Shown: positions 36,716-49,156, counted from the stretch's first letter. The stretch: DNA of 64,000 nt from Acestrorhynchus altus (GCA_034509495.1 CM067518.1:2432431-2496430); one strand, 5' to 3'. Made by a program: numbers and translations. Notes: generated from the letters alone by a model not told the origin.

Positions 36716-37785
36716 TGTGGGATGAATCTGAAGAAAACAAAAAAAGATCTAAAGAAGAAACTGTAACAAATAGCAACAGTGGAATATTTGAAAGTCAGAT
36801 ATGAATATTAATATGCTTCAGAAGTTTCCCAGCCGTAAAGACTGAGGGAGTTTTAAGTCAGTGTTTGTATTTTATGATGCCGACAGCACATTACAGCAGC
36901 ATAAGCTCAGCACAAATTCCCAACTTAGTGACCAGGCTCGGAAATAGAAGGCCATCTTGGCAGGCCGCCTGATGAGACACCGGCATGTGGGCGTTAATGA
37001 AGCACCTTCCACAGGCCAGATAAAACCCGGCGTTCTCCAAGCTCTCCCCCTCACTACCCACAAAACTGCTGAGTCACACCAAAACAAATGCGAAAGTCTG
37101 GACAGAATGAGCTGAAAGCTCGCCCAGGTGCCCCATTAAAGACAACACATTAGCACCGATTCGACTAAAAGCAAAAGAACCAGAGGCCATTACAGAGAAC
37201 CGACAGCACACTCAGTGACTGTGAGTCAGTGGCGTGAAGATCAAGCATATTTCATAATCAGCAGTGGATTGACCGGAGCATCATTACGATAGTGCTTCCA
37301 AACGCTTTGGGGGGAAATTTCGCAAAATTCCTAAATGGGCTATAAAGCCCACAAAGAAGTTTAGGAAAAAACTAACGGTGCCGTGAAAAAGATCCTAAAT
37401 CAAACAGTGAACCAAATCAAATGAGAATTGTGATCTGGGGTCCAAGCAAACCATAGCAAAGGGCATCACTGATCACTGGATGGCTGTGGGGTCACTGCAG
37501 GCATGTCAGACAATCCTTTAGTCCATGGTTCATGTAGATCTCCAGTAGTTCATATTGCTGGTGCATGCCACCATCCAGTGCCACCAACAGAGTGCAATGG
37601 CACTGCATGACTGGTACAGTGTGCAGTATGTTGATGAGACCATCCCGCTTCTCCTTCTGCTTCGGGAAAGTTGTGACAATCTAGTGAGTGAGGTTGAGGT
37701 TGCTCATGGCAAGTAGATGTGATTAACAGGAGTTCAAAGGATGTGCAGGCATTTAACATTCCTCAATCCACAGTGTCACATGTGT
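36716..37785. other. intergenic, nothing recognised
   Basis: 37540-37760 may be older transposon sequence; it is too eroded to name. Confidence 0.4.
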
Positions 37786-38015
37786 ACAGGGAACACATCA
37801 TAGAAGGCATGATCACCCTCAGTGGACACTGCAGTGGTTGCTTAAGGATCATGTGATGTGTGCAGCAGGAATATGTCATTTCCGTCCATCGGTTTGTGAC
37901 CTGAAGCTCAAGCACAGTTGGGTGGTCCAGCAGGATAATGATCTGAAGCACAGAAGCAGAACTGAAATGCTGTGGAAAGACCTCAAAGGCTGCACTGTGT
38001 GTCTACCCTTGTTGT
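37786..38015 (+). pseudogene. Tc1-like transposase scrap
   Basis: In frame: LKLKHSWVVQQDNDLKHRSR, the WVFQQDNDPKHTS block with the second catalytic Asp, then WKDLKG, the block after the third catalytic residue. The middle is deleted. Confidence 0.75.
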
Positions 38016-38805
38016 CTTTGTCTTGTATTAACATTTGATGAATCGTCTGAAACATTTAAATGTGACAAATATGCAAAAATAAGAGAAAATGCAGACACTT
38101 TTTCACAGCACTGGTTTTCACCTCATTGGGTCGAAGCATTAGAACTTTCATAATTACAAGCCTGCCTGTAGATTGAAACCAGGTGAAACGTAGCAAACCC
38201 GAAAACAAATACGACACAAAAGGAACTACAGTGGGAATTTATGATCATAACAGCGGGTTTCAGCTGAATCAAAGTGCAGGTAAAATAGCTCTGAAGTTCT
38301 TCTCCACTGCTGGCTCTCCAGAGCTCTAATGAGATGGTATTGAATCCTCAAAGGCAAAGCAGTTTATGGATAATCAATGAGCTTTCAAATGGAAGAAAAA
38401 TGCTTTTGGAATGAATACAGAAGTGCTCAGAGCACTGATGGATCCAACCAAGGGACTCCACCAGTAGGAGTGGTCCCTAATTCATAAACATAGTGCTGGA
38501 AATTAGCTATTACGGCTGTGAGGAGGAACCAAGCAAAAATTCATTATTACTATGTAATAAATATGTAATAAAGCAATAAGACCTGAGACGCCGTGCGTTA
38601 CTGAGATTTCATCCTGGAGATAGGTGAGATGGTTAGACTGCATTAATAATTTCTACACCAAGTTGACGCAAAGTACCGTGGTCCAAAGTTGTTGTGATGG
38701 TTTAGAGGCAGAGGTAGGAGCACTGCTACCTCTACATGGTATTGTCTATAGAAACATCTCTGTCCTGTGATATAAAAGCCATATAAACACCACCATCACT
38801 CGTCT
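38016..38805. other. intergenic, nothing recognised
   Basis: No supported feature. Confidence 0.45.
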
Positions 38806-38809
38806 GTCA

Positions 38810-38975
38810 GTCACTCGTCAGTGTCACCCACCTGTCAGTGTCACCCACCTGTCAGTGTCACCCACCTGTCAGTGTTACCCATCTGTCTGCTTCACTCATC
38901 TGTCAGTGTTACCCTTCTGTCTACGTCACCCATCTGTCCGAGTCACTCGGCTGTCAGCGTTACCCGCCTCTCAGT
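38810..38975 (+). repeat. 18-bp minisatellite, about nine copies
   Basis: CACCTGTCAGTGTCACCC repeats; the first three copies are identical and later ones diverge. 18 is divisible by three, so an open frame survives (38838-39125), but there is no gene evidence. Confidence 0.9.
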
Positions 38976-40100
38976 GTTGATCTAAAATCTGTTGGTACAC
39001 TTAATGGTACGACCTGTTCTTCTTTGGCAGGTTCTCTGCCATCTCTACTTGTGTGTACAACGTGTTCCACACCACCTGTCACCTGTGCAGCTATTGTTCT
39101 TCCACCATTTCAGTGCCATGACTGACTGTAAACACCCAACTTTTGTCCAGTGTGTGAAAAAACCTCCGTACAGTATTGCGATATATTGTACATCATAACC
39201 TCTTTAACGTAACACAAATCTTATGAACAGGTTCTTGCCGATATACAGCTGGACATAAGACCCCTGCTGCTCAGTGTTTCACAGCATGTAAAAGGAAAGG
39301 TAGATACAGACACATGTACAGGCTTACACACCAACTGCACTCGGGATCTGGATCTTCACAAACTCAGCTTTGAAAAAAAAGCTTCCAGAGCAATATTCAT
39401 AACACAGGGCTGCTTTTTTTTTAAGATGCCTGCAATATGAAAGGCAGAAAGCAGTCATAAATCAGGCTGCACACGGTGGGTGACCCTCGGTGACACTGTT
39501 CTCTCTCTCTCTCTCTCTCTGCTCTGCTCTTTTTTCCCTCCTGCTTACAGTAAGCAGCTTTTATCTTTCTTTCATCTCCCGTATCTCTGCTGTTAGAGCT
39601 GGGCTGAGTGTCTTGTAAATGTGAGCTGAAGCCTCGTTGGCCTCCAGCAGTCTGACTCAACTTCACACACTCCTTCACCTGTACACCCTCCTCTTCAGCA
39701 GAAACACCCTGGGGGCTCGGCTCCACCATTTCCACCCTATTTCACTTTCATTTGGTGAAAACGTCTGTTTAAGTAAGACTAGTGTCCGGATGTAGGGCTT
39801 GTTCGATCCAGCACAAGCAAACCTATTAACCCAGTAACACCACTAGGACGTTGTGGATGAGGAGCTCCAAGCAGGCTTCTGTCATTGCTGTATGTAGATG
39901 CAGGTCCATACAGACCAGGTGTGATTGTGGTGAACGTACAACCAAACCCAGACAAGAAATCACGGAGAACCGATATTTATAGACATATACGTTTAGAAAT
40001 GCTGAAAGGACACATTTTAGATGCCAAAACGAGGACATCCAGGAAAAAGAGGACGTGTGGCCACCTTTATTAATGTCCAAACTGGAAATATGGTCCAGAT
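38976..40100. other. intergenic, small CT tract only
   Basis: (CT)n at about 39500-39520. Nothing else supported. Confidence 0.45.
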
Positions 40101-40102
40101 CA

Positions 40103-40243
40103 GTGTTTCTCAACCCTGGTCCTGGAAGCACTCATACAACTCTGAGGGGCTTGTTAAGGAGCTGATTAGTTGAATCGGGTGTGGTGGGAAATACGCAGGG
40201 AAGGGGTGCCTCCAGGACCAGGAATGAGAAACACTGGTCCAGG
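40103..40243. mobile_element. family B fold-back element
   Basis: AGTGTTTCTCAACCCTGGTCCTGGAAGCAC at the left and GGTGCCTCCAGGACCAGGAATGAGAAACACT at the right are inverted repeats 140 bp apart, with GATTAGTTGAATCGGGTGTGG inside. Confidence 0.88.
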
Positions 40244-41010
40244 CGTTCTTTAAGCACAGATCTGAAGATTTTCCCTGCTAAGATTATATGAGTATATTCA
40301 GCTTCTTTGTCGGAAGAACACAATTAAGACAAAAAAGCAGATAAAAACTACCTGGTATGTCTCGAAAACCCTGTCTGTCATCCAAAACACACATCTGAAT
40401 GTCCCCTTTAAAAGTGGTGATATCGTCCCTATCCCCCCCCAAAGCTAAGCATGGCTCTTCCTCCTTCACCACTGTGCTGCTGCCTAACATCAAAGAGGAG
40501 AGAAGGGAAAGCTTGGAGAGAGTCTCAGACTGCCCACCGTGCCCAATGCGCACTCACGTCCCAGTCCAGCTCACTGAGAAGCCCCTGGCTCCGTCAATTC
40601 AATCCCACTAACATTCAGCCTGCCATCCCTTGCCATGGCACGCTCACAAAGCACTTAGAGAGAGTGCCGCGCCAAAGCCAACCATGGAACCACAACAGCA
40701 GGAGGGTCAATAGACAGAGTACTGAAGCCCAACAATATGGAAGACAATACGGAGGCTGTTCTTCCCATCTGGTGGGGTAGAGAACGAGTGTCAATTTAAA
40801 CCGAATAGAAACACATGAGGCTTGTAGGGAATGAACAGTGTTGACTGGAGTTCCAGAGAAGCCAATCGGAAGGTGTCTCATAATGCATGTATTAAGTCTC
40901 TCACGAGTCTTATTAGAGAGTGCTGCTGTCCTCTCACTGTGTCCTCTCAGCGCAATGAGCCTGAGTCTGTTCCTGAGGTTTCTCACTATCTACAGTGAAA
41001 ACACTGGTTC
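40244..41010. other. intergenic, nothing recognised
   Basis: No supported feature; open frames of 109 and 123 codons overlap on opposite strands without similarity. Confidence 0.4.
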
Positions 41011-41014
41011 AGTT

Positions 41015-41337
41015 ACAGGGGTCTGGATGTTTGTGGGCACCTCTTCTAATGATGAAGGCATTCAGCTCACTGCTGACACAGATGTGCAAATGCACACACA
41101 GCTTCTCTAGTCCCTGTAGAGAGGCACTGCCAATAGGACTCTCTGGAGCAGATCAACTTGAACCTAGTGCCAGGTCTGGGCTAGAGGGGTATAAAGCTCC
41201 CCGGCTTTGAGCTGTGGAGCAGTGCAACTGGCTTCTCTGGAAGTTGTACTGGCACAACCTCTGGACAGTAGAGACAGTTTGAAATCAGAAGAAACACGAA
41301 ATGATCAGGTGTCCCACTACTTCTGTCCATATAGTGA
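41015..41337 (+). mobile_element. family A element, nearly complete
   Basis: GGATGTTTGTGGGCACCTCTTCTAATGA, GACACAGATGTGCAAATGCACACACAGCTTCTCTAGTCCCTGTAGAGAGGCACTGCC, GGGCTAGAGGGGTATAAAGC and right end CAGGTGTCCCACTACTTCTGTCCATATAGTG. This is the best full-length example in the window. Confidence 0.85.
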
Positions 41338-42295
41338 AACTGAAACCGGCCTGGTTTCCAGCTGTTGTTTTGTTGTTTGTCCTTCTTCTGAAGGAAGAAC
41401 AACAGGATAAGGTTGGTTGTACGTGCACATATATACGCACAGGCAGCTGGGGTCCAATAAAACCATGCTTAGGCCCCAACAGGCGAGAGGCAGGCGTGGC
41501 GATGACCTTCCAAATTCAGAATTATGATTAGGCTCTGCATCCTCCCCGATGGCTCTTCCATCTGAGCTCTGCCGAGTCTCCATCTGTTCTTCAACTTTTC
41601 TATGTATGAGAGCAGAACACGTCGAGCACGAGGCACGATTTGGCACCGTCGAACACTCGAGATCTGTATTCACTATCTAAAGCTTAATCTCCCTTGATAT
41701 CACAAATGCCTCCGTCTCTGGAGCACACGCTCGCACGTCTGATCTGCTGGGCCTGCTTTATTCCTGCCTGGGGCCCTTTCCTCCTCGCTGATTTATCTCC
41801 ATTTACAAGGCTGTGGTTTGGACACGCAGAGGGGGGGTTAGGACTAATTGTGCACCTCGTGAGGATAAAGAGCCTGGTGTGTGTGTGTGTATGTGTGCGG
41901 CATCATATTAACCCGGGCCCCGTGGAACTCCGCGAGAGGAAGAGGAGGAGGAGGCGGAGGAGCAACAGCAGAAGGAAGGCCGGGTTTAAAATAAGCTCAG
42001 TCTATGCATTATTGAAGAGCTTAGAGAGAGAGAGAGAGAGAGGCTACTGCAGTACATGGGCATGCTGCCAGAGTGTGTCCAGCAGGCCAGGATTTAGCAG
42101 CAATGCTGAAATGAATCGCTCTCCACAGAGCGCTCCACTGGCGCAGAAACACCAGCCTCAGAATGCTCCATAAACGTCCACATCAGAGCAGGAGCTGAGA
42201 GAGATACACAGCTTTAAAAACAGTGTAGAGTTAATTACTCGATGGCCACCTGTAACCCCTACCATGTCTGACACTGTACTGGCACAACCTGACGG
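41338..42295. other. intergenic, short GT and GA tracts
   Basis: Short GT tract about 41877-41896 and GA tract about 42024-42041. A 159-codon open frame (41694-42173) has no recognisable domain. Confidence 0.4.
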
Positions 42296-42299
42296 CCCC

Positions 42300-42560
42300 C
42301 AGACCACAGGCGCATATCTACACCTGTCCTCGTGTTTGTGGACACCCCTTCTAATGAATGAACTCAGATGAACATGAAACTTCTCACAACACGCCTACTG
42401 CCTTTGAGCTGTGGAGTCGTGGAACGGTGGTCTCTGGAATGATGGCGCTCCGTCCAATATTTTGGTTGAGGGTGAGGTGGGGTGGTGATCATCCAACATC
42501 CTGACGCCACTGGACAACTTATGGAGACAATGTGCATTCTTGCCCAAGACTCTAGACTAC
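42300..42560 (+). mobile_element. family A element, internally diverged
   Basis: GTGTTTGTGGACACCCCTTCTAATGAATGAACTCAG, GAGCTGTGGAGTCGTGGAACGGTGGTCTCTGGAATGATGG and GGTGGTGATCATCCAACATCC match 61800-61880. Confidence 0.75.
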
Positions 42561-42714
42561 CAGTGTGGGGGGTGAGGGACAGGGTCGACGTTAGGTGGAA
42601 GGTGGACCTGCATACCTGGGAAAAATGGCCGGGGGCCCCTGCTGGGGGACAGAACGGATGGAAAGTTGGGCGATGACCAACTGCTGTACCAGGGGCCCAA
42701 GACTTGGTGCTAGA

Positions 42715-42870
42715 GGCCTGGGTTGGGTGTGTGCATGGTAGCCTGCAATGGACTGGCGCCCTGTCCAGGGACTATTTCATACAGAGCTTATGCACCCATC
42801 CATGCCCCACCACCACCTTATTCCAGCATATCCTGGCTCCGGCTTTTGAGTGTGAACTACAGGCCAATAC
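42715..42870 (+). mobile_element. SINE/retroposon tail fragment
   Basis: GCATGGTAGCCTGCAATGGACTGGCGCCCTGTCCAGGGACTATTTCATACAG and TATCCTGGCTCCGGC; body shared with 6545-6770 and 33900-34150. Confidence 0.65.
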
Positions 42871-43319
42871 CAGCACAGGAGGGTTACTGTGGCTGCTGGT
42901 CTTCTGCCAGACACTAATGGCTGATCGACTTCTCTGCCACGCTGGCCGATGCCAGCTGAGACAACTGTTGATGTTTACATCAGTTTACACTTCGCAGACA
43001 GTTCGCTGATCCACAACGTCGTTTACAAATTAATATGATAATGATTCTCTTAATTGGAGCCGGTTTGATGAGCCGCGTTCGGCAAGAATACCAATGAGCT
43101 GAACGCAGTTGCTTGGCACGATTACATAGTTTTATATTTTTCCTGTCGTTTCGGTAAAAGGAGCACGTCTAACGCGAGAACCGGAGCGTCGTTTACTTCC
43201 AGTTGGATTTCCTTCCATCATCCTTTCAATGCTTTCAAATTTCGAGTCCTTAAACTATATTAAAACCCAAACGTTAGGTTTTACATCGACCGATTTCCCA
43301 ACATCAAAGGATTACTATA

Positions 43320-43365
43320 AGATCATCCCCAAACCATGACACTGCCACCCTCATGCTTAACAGAT
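43320..43365 (-). pseudogene. Tc1-like transposase scrap, antisense
   Basis: The minus strand reads VKHEGGSVMVWG in frame, the conserved Tc1 block. Confidence 0.7.
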
Positions 43366-43604
43366 GACGTTTTTATGACGGGGTTCTTTTTCACTCGGAT
43401 TCACCTGTAAACAGGCAGTAATGAACAGCTGGGAGTCGAGGCTTCGTCCTTGCTATTATTTTCAGCACCTTTGGATTCTTTATGGATGACCACTCAGAGT
43501 AACAGTGGTGAAGAACCTTTATTAGACTCTTTGTTCCACCTGAATAAAAGTTTTCTTACACAATTGTTTGATCATTTTTTGAAAAAACAAACTTTACAAC
43601 ATGT

Positions 43605-43660
43605 TAAAGCAGCCTCAATCATGATACTGCCACCCCCACGTTTAACAGTTGGGAAGAAGA
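43605..43660 (-). pseudogene. Tc1-like transposase scrap, antisense
   Basis: The minus strand reads PTVKRGGGSIM, the same block as at 43320-43365 but a separate copy only 280 bp away. Confidence 0.65.
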
Positions 43661-43722
43661 TATGTTGGAATAATTAGTCTCATTTAAACAAAATGAAAGG
43701 CTTCATTGCTTATTTTTTGCTA

Positions 43723-43723
<1 letters not shown>

Positions 43724-43763
<40 letters not shown>
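43724..43763 (+). repeat. (CA)n microsatellite
   Basis: About 20 CA units, just beyond the inferred utrn 3' end. Confidence 0.95.
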
Positions 43764-43764
<1 letters not shown>

Positions 43765-44048
43765 CATTCTAAGACATTTTAACTTCTAAGTTTTATTTAA
43801 CTTGTTTTAATTATACCTCGAGAATTAATTTAATATCTTAGAATGTCCATTTTGATATATGAATTAAAACAAGCCGCATAATTGTATAATAATCCCATTT
43901 TGTTTGAGGAACATTCAGTGTTCAGAGAACATCTGAGATGTTTATACACATCTAGACATCGTTTCTCAAGACTGAACGATGATCTAAACCTCAGCTTCTT
44001 AAAGACCCACACAGCAAATGAGAGACGGCAAACGCTTGTTATAAAAAT

Positions 44049-44054
44049 TTTATT
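44049..44054 (-). promoter_or_regulatory. utrn: candidate distal polyadenylation signal AATAAA
   Basis: AATAAA on the minus strand about 1.75 kb after the stop. The next DNA downstream turns into a CA microsatellite and transposon scraps, consistent with the gene ending near here. Confidence 0.4.
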
Positions 44055-44939
44055 TGGAATAAAACATGGAACAATATTACATGTAGTGTGGTCAGTCTAC
44101 ACTATCTACCTCTGGTAAGAACAACACAGCTCAGTGGACGTGAAACATCACAAAAAAAAAAAATTATAACAGCATCAGGGCCAGTGAAGATATGCCAGGC
44201 AGAACCTGACAGGAGCTCAGCTCTGGGAGATTGGTCTGATACGTACGAGCTCGTTGCTCTGAGTGGGTTTATAGTAGTGTTAAAAAACTGACGCTTCACT
44301 GGAGAGAGCATAGCACAAAAAAACCACCACACTGAAAAGTGAGCGATCGGACAGGCTGACCGATGGAAAAGTAAAGCGAGGGGACTGGTCATCGCGGGCA
44401 GACCGATCGAACCACGGTTCGGGCGCTTCAGTTTCTCCTATCTCCTCGTCCCTGATCGTGCTTAAAGGAGTACATCAGTGTTTACAACCTGATCTGGATC
44501 TGTACAGCGTAGCACGGGGTCGAACTCCCACGCACGTCGTTCTGACATGTTACTTGGTGCTTAAGGAAAGAACCCATTTCTACTAAACTGACTGGTGTGA
44601 AATCCTCTCGTAACAGATGCCAAAGGCAACTTCCATTAGAACCTTAAAAACCGCGTTGCTTCTGTTTCCACGACGTCGGAATCGTTGTCTGTTCAAGGTT
44701 GGTAAGAAAAACACTGGCATGTTCCTTTCGCTGATTTGAGACAGACGTTCCACTGCGGTTTACGCGATTGGGGTGTGATTGAAAAAACAACAACAGTACA
44801 GAAGCGAATGAGTGCTGTTGAGTCTGAGGTAGCAAGGCAATCATGGCTTTCTTCTGATTTTTTTTGTTTAAAACACAGATTTATAAAACTATTCTACTCA
44901 AAGTTAAATCATCTCGGGGCCAAACGGTTCCCATAAATC

Positions 44940-44945
44940 TTTATT
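44940..44945 (-). promoter_or_regulatory. utrn: candidate proximal polyadenylation signal AATAAA
   Basis: TTTATT on the plus strand reads AATAAA on the utrn sense strand, about 860 nt after the stop codon. Confidence 0.35.
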
Positions 44946-45663
44946 TTACGATCTCGCTTTAATGTTTCTCTGTATCTTACACTCAAATCGTCCTCATTAT
45001 ATTTCATCACCTCTTCTGGAATGGATGCTGTATAGGCACACAGGCTTGTTTTCGACGCTTTACGACATCTCGGGGCGTTCTCAAACACGTACGGTGGTTC
45101 TACAAGGTGTGCCGGACTCTAGGACATCGGCAGCGCGGCTTGGAGCACGGAAATGCTTGAACGGCTTGCACCGATACTGCGGTCGTAATCTACCAGGCTG
45201 TTTACGGCAAACGGACGCCGTAAACACGGACGATAAACGGACCAGGGAAACGTGTTCTGGGGGCGACATGCGTTTGTCATCGAGGGGAGGGGCGGTCAAA
45301 ACACGACTTGTCATTTTACCCATTGAAGTCAGAGAGATTGAAGCTTTAACAATTCCAGGGTCCAAAGTTCTGGAGCCGTTAGCCAGCCGGAGCTAAGATA
45401 AGACAGGGTTAATATTCCGAGGACATGTCGGTTTCTGGAGAGCGCACAAAAATAGAAGCTTGACAGGTTATACAGTACAAAGCCCCCCTTACCCTAAATT
45501 ATGTCATCTGCATATTCATACAAATCACTGGAGAACCCACCTCAGGTACAATCTACAAGTTCATCAAATTTACAGTTGCATAGTACAGACAGATGGAGTA
45601 ATAGAAGGAGGAGAAGGGAATCGTGTGGTGCTGCTCTTTGGGCTGAGGGCTAACTGTCTCTAG

Positions 45664-45809
45664 CTATCTACGCTGGAATCTCCACGTCGCAAGGATCAGA
45701 GGGATTTCGCCACACTGCCGCTGATGGGGAACGTTCTTCGTCCCATCTGGGAAACATCGCACTTTGTCGGGGGTCTCATCCGAGGGGATGGTAACAGTCC
45801 TCACATTAC
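45664..45809 (-). other. utrn: alternative utrophin C-terminal reading frame (micro-exon skipped)
   Basis: Joining the exon 52823-52909 directly to the last exon yields an open frame of 48 residues before TAG. It has charged and aromatic parts and ends near TWRFQRR. Dystrophin makes a comparable switch: skipping exon 78 gives a longer tail in embryonic muscle. Whether this fish uses it is unknown; no transcript evidence is available here. Confidence 0.4.
45801..45809 (-). CDS. utrn: utrophin, last exon: final codons and stop
   Basis: The last exon begins after TTTGTACCTTCAG on the minus strand. In the main frame it supplies only GTA ATG TGA, giving Val-Met-stop and finishing the tail SRPQVM, the expected place and style for a vertebrate utrophin end. 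If the upstream 26-nt exon is skipped, the same exon is read in another frame for 48 codons, down to a TAG at 45664-45666. That frame contains CNVRTVTIPSDETPDKVR and ends in RFQRR. The alternative frame staying open for 48 codons may be chance or may be a real isoform. Everything below 45801 in the main frame is 3'UTR. Confidence 0.85.
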   Translation of the reverse strand, partial: VM

Positions 45810-47424
45810 CTGAAGGTACAAAGTCAAACAAAACACAAGAACAGTTCGATATTAGAACGTGACCATTCAAAGGGTCACAATGATGTCATGCACACGTCAC
45901 ACCATAGAAAGAGAAGAAGTCATGGGATCTCGTTATGTAAATGAACTGAGGAACATTGTGGGGGAACATAAACTCCACGAAGGGCTGCAAACGGTCACCA
46001 AGCAGTGATACTTAGTGGCCCCAGTCAATGCCATGTTAAGGTGGACCAGTGGAAACAACCCACTCCATGAGAATGCACATCACACCAGAATGGAACCACC
46101 ACCAGTCCACCAGGAACACTGCACTGTCCACTGTGGGTGGTAATGCCTTCTATGGTGCATTCCCGGTACACGTGACACTGGAGAAATGCCACTACGTCAT
46201 GGCTTTACATACTGATATCCCATTAATTTTGACAGTTTTACACAAACACCAATAAACTACTGCAAATAAGATATTTCAAATCGACTGCCACGTGTGATTG
46301 GTTAGAACCTTTTTTACGTTTCATTGGGATTAAAGCTCACGTTTGGATACATTTTACATCTCAGGTGGGTTTTTTTTTTTTGGAAGATGAACACATCGTT
46401 CGTGCTGCGGATTTTAAAAGTGCTCACTCTTGACGAAAAAATCCTTAAATAAATAAATTTGCAACATGAAAATGGCTTTAATTTAAAGGTTCTTTAAACA
46501 GAACCTTGATGGACTGCTGCTGAATCTCTAAACACAATTTTCATTGTTTTTGGCTTTTCCAACACAGTCGCCTTCAAAAGCTCATAACTGATTGATCTTT
46601 GAGTCCAATCCTGTAATTCAAAATTTCACGGTCTACCACACATCGGTCTTAAGGGGGAATTACATTGATTCAATTATGAAGAGGCTGGAATAAGACTCTA
46701 CACATTAAATCAGAGAACGTTTGGAATGAGTTACGAATGCAGTGCCTGAGATGATGTTTAATGATGGTCGTGAGAAGGTTGTGGCGTAAAATGTACTTTC
46801 AGGGTGTTTTTATACCTCCAACCTTCGGTCCAGTTAAATCGAACTCCATTCGTCGTCACTCTACGTGCAGTTTGGTTGGGAAGAAGTGAGCAGGGCTGGC
46901 ATTCAACGACATCCTTTATGTAGTTTTAAAGTTTTTAAATGACGTTCCGTTTCAACCTCGCATTCAAACTAGATCTGCTCCGCCCCCTGCTCTAAGCCCC
47001 TCCTTTATTCGGCACTGCTCCACCCCCATTGTTGCTCTCACATACATACGACGGAGGGCGCATAAGAAGAATGAGGATCAAATTTCAATTTGTTTATTTC
47101 AAATATATTCAAATCTGTTATTTCTGAAATGTGAAAACAGCACCACCACAACGACAACGACCACAGCGAGACCCTTGGTGGTCTTGGTTTGGCCCCAAAT
47201 GAACCGTAGAGCGGTTTGTGTTTGAGAACATGATTCATAAGGTGTCCTCCGCAGGTTTGAGCTGAACGGCCCTGAAGGTGTAGTAAAGGCTGGTGTATTG
47301 ATCAGATAATCACTACAACTATGAACAAACACCATCTCTGCTGCTGCTCCATGTGGTCCAGATCACAGCACCTTCCTGTATGTACTCTCCTGCTCCGCCC
47401 AGACAGATCTGACCATTCAGTGGA

Positions 47425-47680
47425 CAGACGGTTCTCGTGTTATGTGGCCTGCTGGTTGGGGAACCAGCCTTGTGACCGGAAGGTCGCCGGTTCGAATCCC
47501 TGAGTATGACTGAAGTGCACAGCTGCTCCCGGGTGCCGTGGATAGGGCTGCCCACTGCTCCGGGCACGTGCTCACTGCCCCCTAGTTGTGAGTATGTGTG
47601 TGTGGATGGGTTAAACGCAGAGGACAGACTCCCCTGTGTGCAGCACGGTGGGCCCATGTGCACCTTTCCTTCCTTCTGAC
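47425..47680 (+). mobile_element. tRNA-derived SINE, full head and body
   Basis: Head TGGCCTGCTGGTTGGGGAACCAGCCTTGTGACCGGAAGGTCGCCGGTTCGAATCCC has A- and B-boxes at tRNA spacing. The body ATGACTGAAGTGCACAGCTGCTCCCGGGTGCCGTGGATAGGGCTGCCCACTGCTCCGGGCACGTGCTCACTGCCCCCTAG and tail GGATGGGTTAAACGCAGAGGACAGA are as in fish SINEs. It lies antisense in the last utrn intron. Confidence 0.88.
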
Positions 47681-48694
47681 GTCTTTCTGTAGCTTTCTCT
47701 TCAACGTCTTCACACCAAATCACTCCGAATGACTTTGTTGCCTCTTAATGACTGAATTATACAGAGATTTACGAAAACAAATCAGCAGATTCCGTTTGTA
47801 AAGGCACAATAACGGCACAAATGACCTCAAACGGCCCTAATAAAGACAATCCAAACACTCGCCTGCATTCCCCTCTTATGATTCGTCAGAGTTTCAATTA
47901 TTAAAATAAAAGGACTTTAATTCCCCGTTTCACACAACAGGTCAATAGAGCTAATGAGGCCATTCCGCCATTCCTCATCTTCCTCATCAAGACAGGAAAC
48001 TAAGATGCTCTTAAAATGCAATCAAGCAAACGAGCCAAAGGTGATAAAGCAGCACATTGCTTCCCTGGCTCTTCACAAGCTCATTTACATGGGGATTAGA
48101 AGCAGGTGGGCTCAAAGGCTTATGGGAGAAAGCGATTTAACTGGTGCCATTTGGCTTCATTTTCCTCTTTGAAGTATGGCGCCCTGAAAGGGACATTTTT
48201 CTCGCTCGGGTTCGACGTCCTGCGCTTGAAAACCCTTAAGGAATGGTGCTGAATAGCGGGGCGATAAGAGAGGGATAATGAATAAAGGAGGAAAAATGCA
48301 CCGAGGCCAGTTTCTCTGTCAGATGTGCACTTATCTCACACTAAAGAGTGTTTTAGGGGAACATAAATACCCGACTGGACGGAGTTTAATTAAATGTCCG
48401 CTCAGTGGAGAAAGACTGGGCTTTGGGTACTCTACCCATCCCGGCATTACTAACAGGAGGACAAAGAGAGAGAGCGACTTGAGGCTCCATCACGATTTCG
48501 TATTTTAAAAGAGAACAGAGCTCCAAACACCAAACGCAACAGAAGTCAACGTTTGAAAAGCTTTCTAGAAGAAGACGAAAGACTCCAACGAGGACCTTCT
48601 CCGGCCTTTCAACACGTAGAACGTAAACTACTATTCTTTCAGTGAAGGTAAAAGAACCGGCCTGTACGTGCACTGAGCTCTCGTTAGGAGGTCC

Positions 48695-49045
48695 TATTAC
48701 TCCACCCTTGTCTCTCCAGTGGCTCCTTACTCCACCCACATCTCCTCAACACTCCATTGCTCCACCACATCTTCTCAACCGCACTAGTTCTCCACCCAAT
48801 CCCCTCAAAGCCCCATGGCTCCACCCCTTGTCCTCAACACACTCTCCCCCAACACCCCATCATTCTGCCCCACGTCTCCACCCCATCTCAAGCCCTCATT
48901 ATTACACCTCTGTATTCTCAACACTCCCTTACTCTACCCACTTTTCCTCAATGCCCCATTTCTCCATCCAATCTCCCATAATGCCACCCCATCTCAACCC
49001 CATTACTCCACCCTCATCTCCTCAAAACCCCATTACTCCACTATC
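48695..49045 (+). repeat. CTCCACCC-based degenerate tandem repeat
   Basis: CCCATTACTCCACCCTCATCTCCTCAAAACC variants recur at about 30-bp spacing. C/T/A-rich open frames of up to 148 codons are artefacts. Confidence 0.75.
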
Positions 49046-49101
49046 ACTTCAGCAGCCATTTATTGCTTTATTATTAGTGACATGGTGAGGATAAGAGTTG
49101 G

Positions 49102-49106
<5 letters not shown>

Positions 49107-49146
<40 letters not shown>

Positions 49147-49156
49147 GTGTGTGTGT
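49107..49156 (+). repeat. (GT)n microsatellite
   Basis: About 25 GT units, one GC interruption. Confidence 0.93.

Larger units (their letters stand above)
44049..45800 (-). other. utrn: probable utrophin 3'UTR
   Basis: The sequence after the stop at 45801 shows no further coding match. Two AATAAA hexamers occur on the minus strand, at 44940-44945 and 44049-44054, giving possible 3'UTRs of about 0.86 and 1.75 kb. Mammalian utrophin has a long, microRNA-regulated 3'UTR, so the longer form is plausible. There is little simple repeat in this stretch, unlike its surroundings, which fits transcribed sequence under constraint. The exact 3' end is inferred. Confidence 0.55.

Noticed and set aside
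41694..42173. 159-codon open frame
   Set aside because: Includes GT, GA and GAGGAG simple repeats; no domain.
45664..45870. Independent 68-codon minus-strand gene
   Set aside because: It spans the acceptor of the last utrn exon; part is intron and the rest is 3'UTR or the alternative tail.
47425..47500. Functional tRNA gene
   Set aside because: A- and B-boxes are present but the acceptor stem does not pair and a SINE body follows directly.
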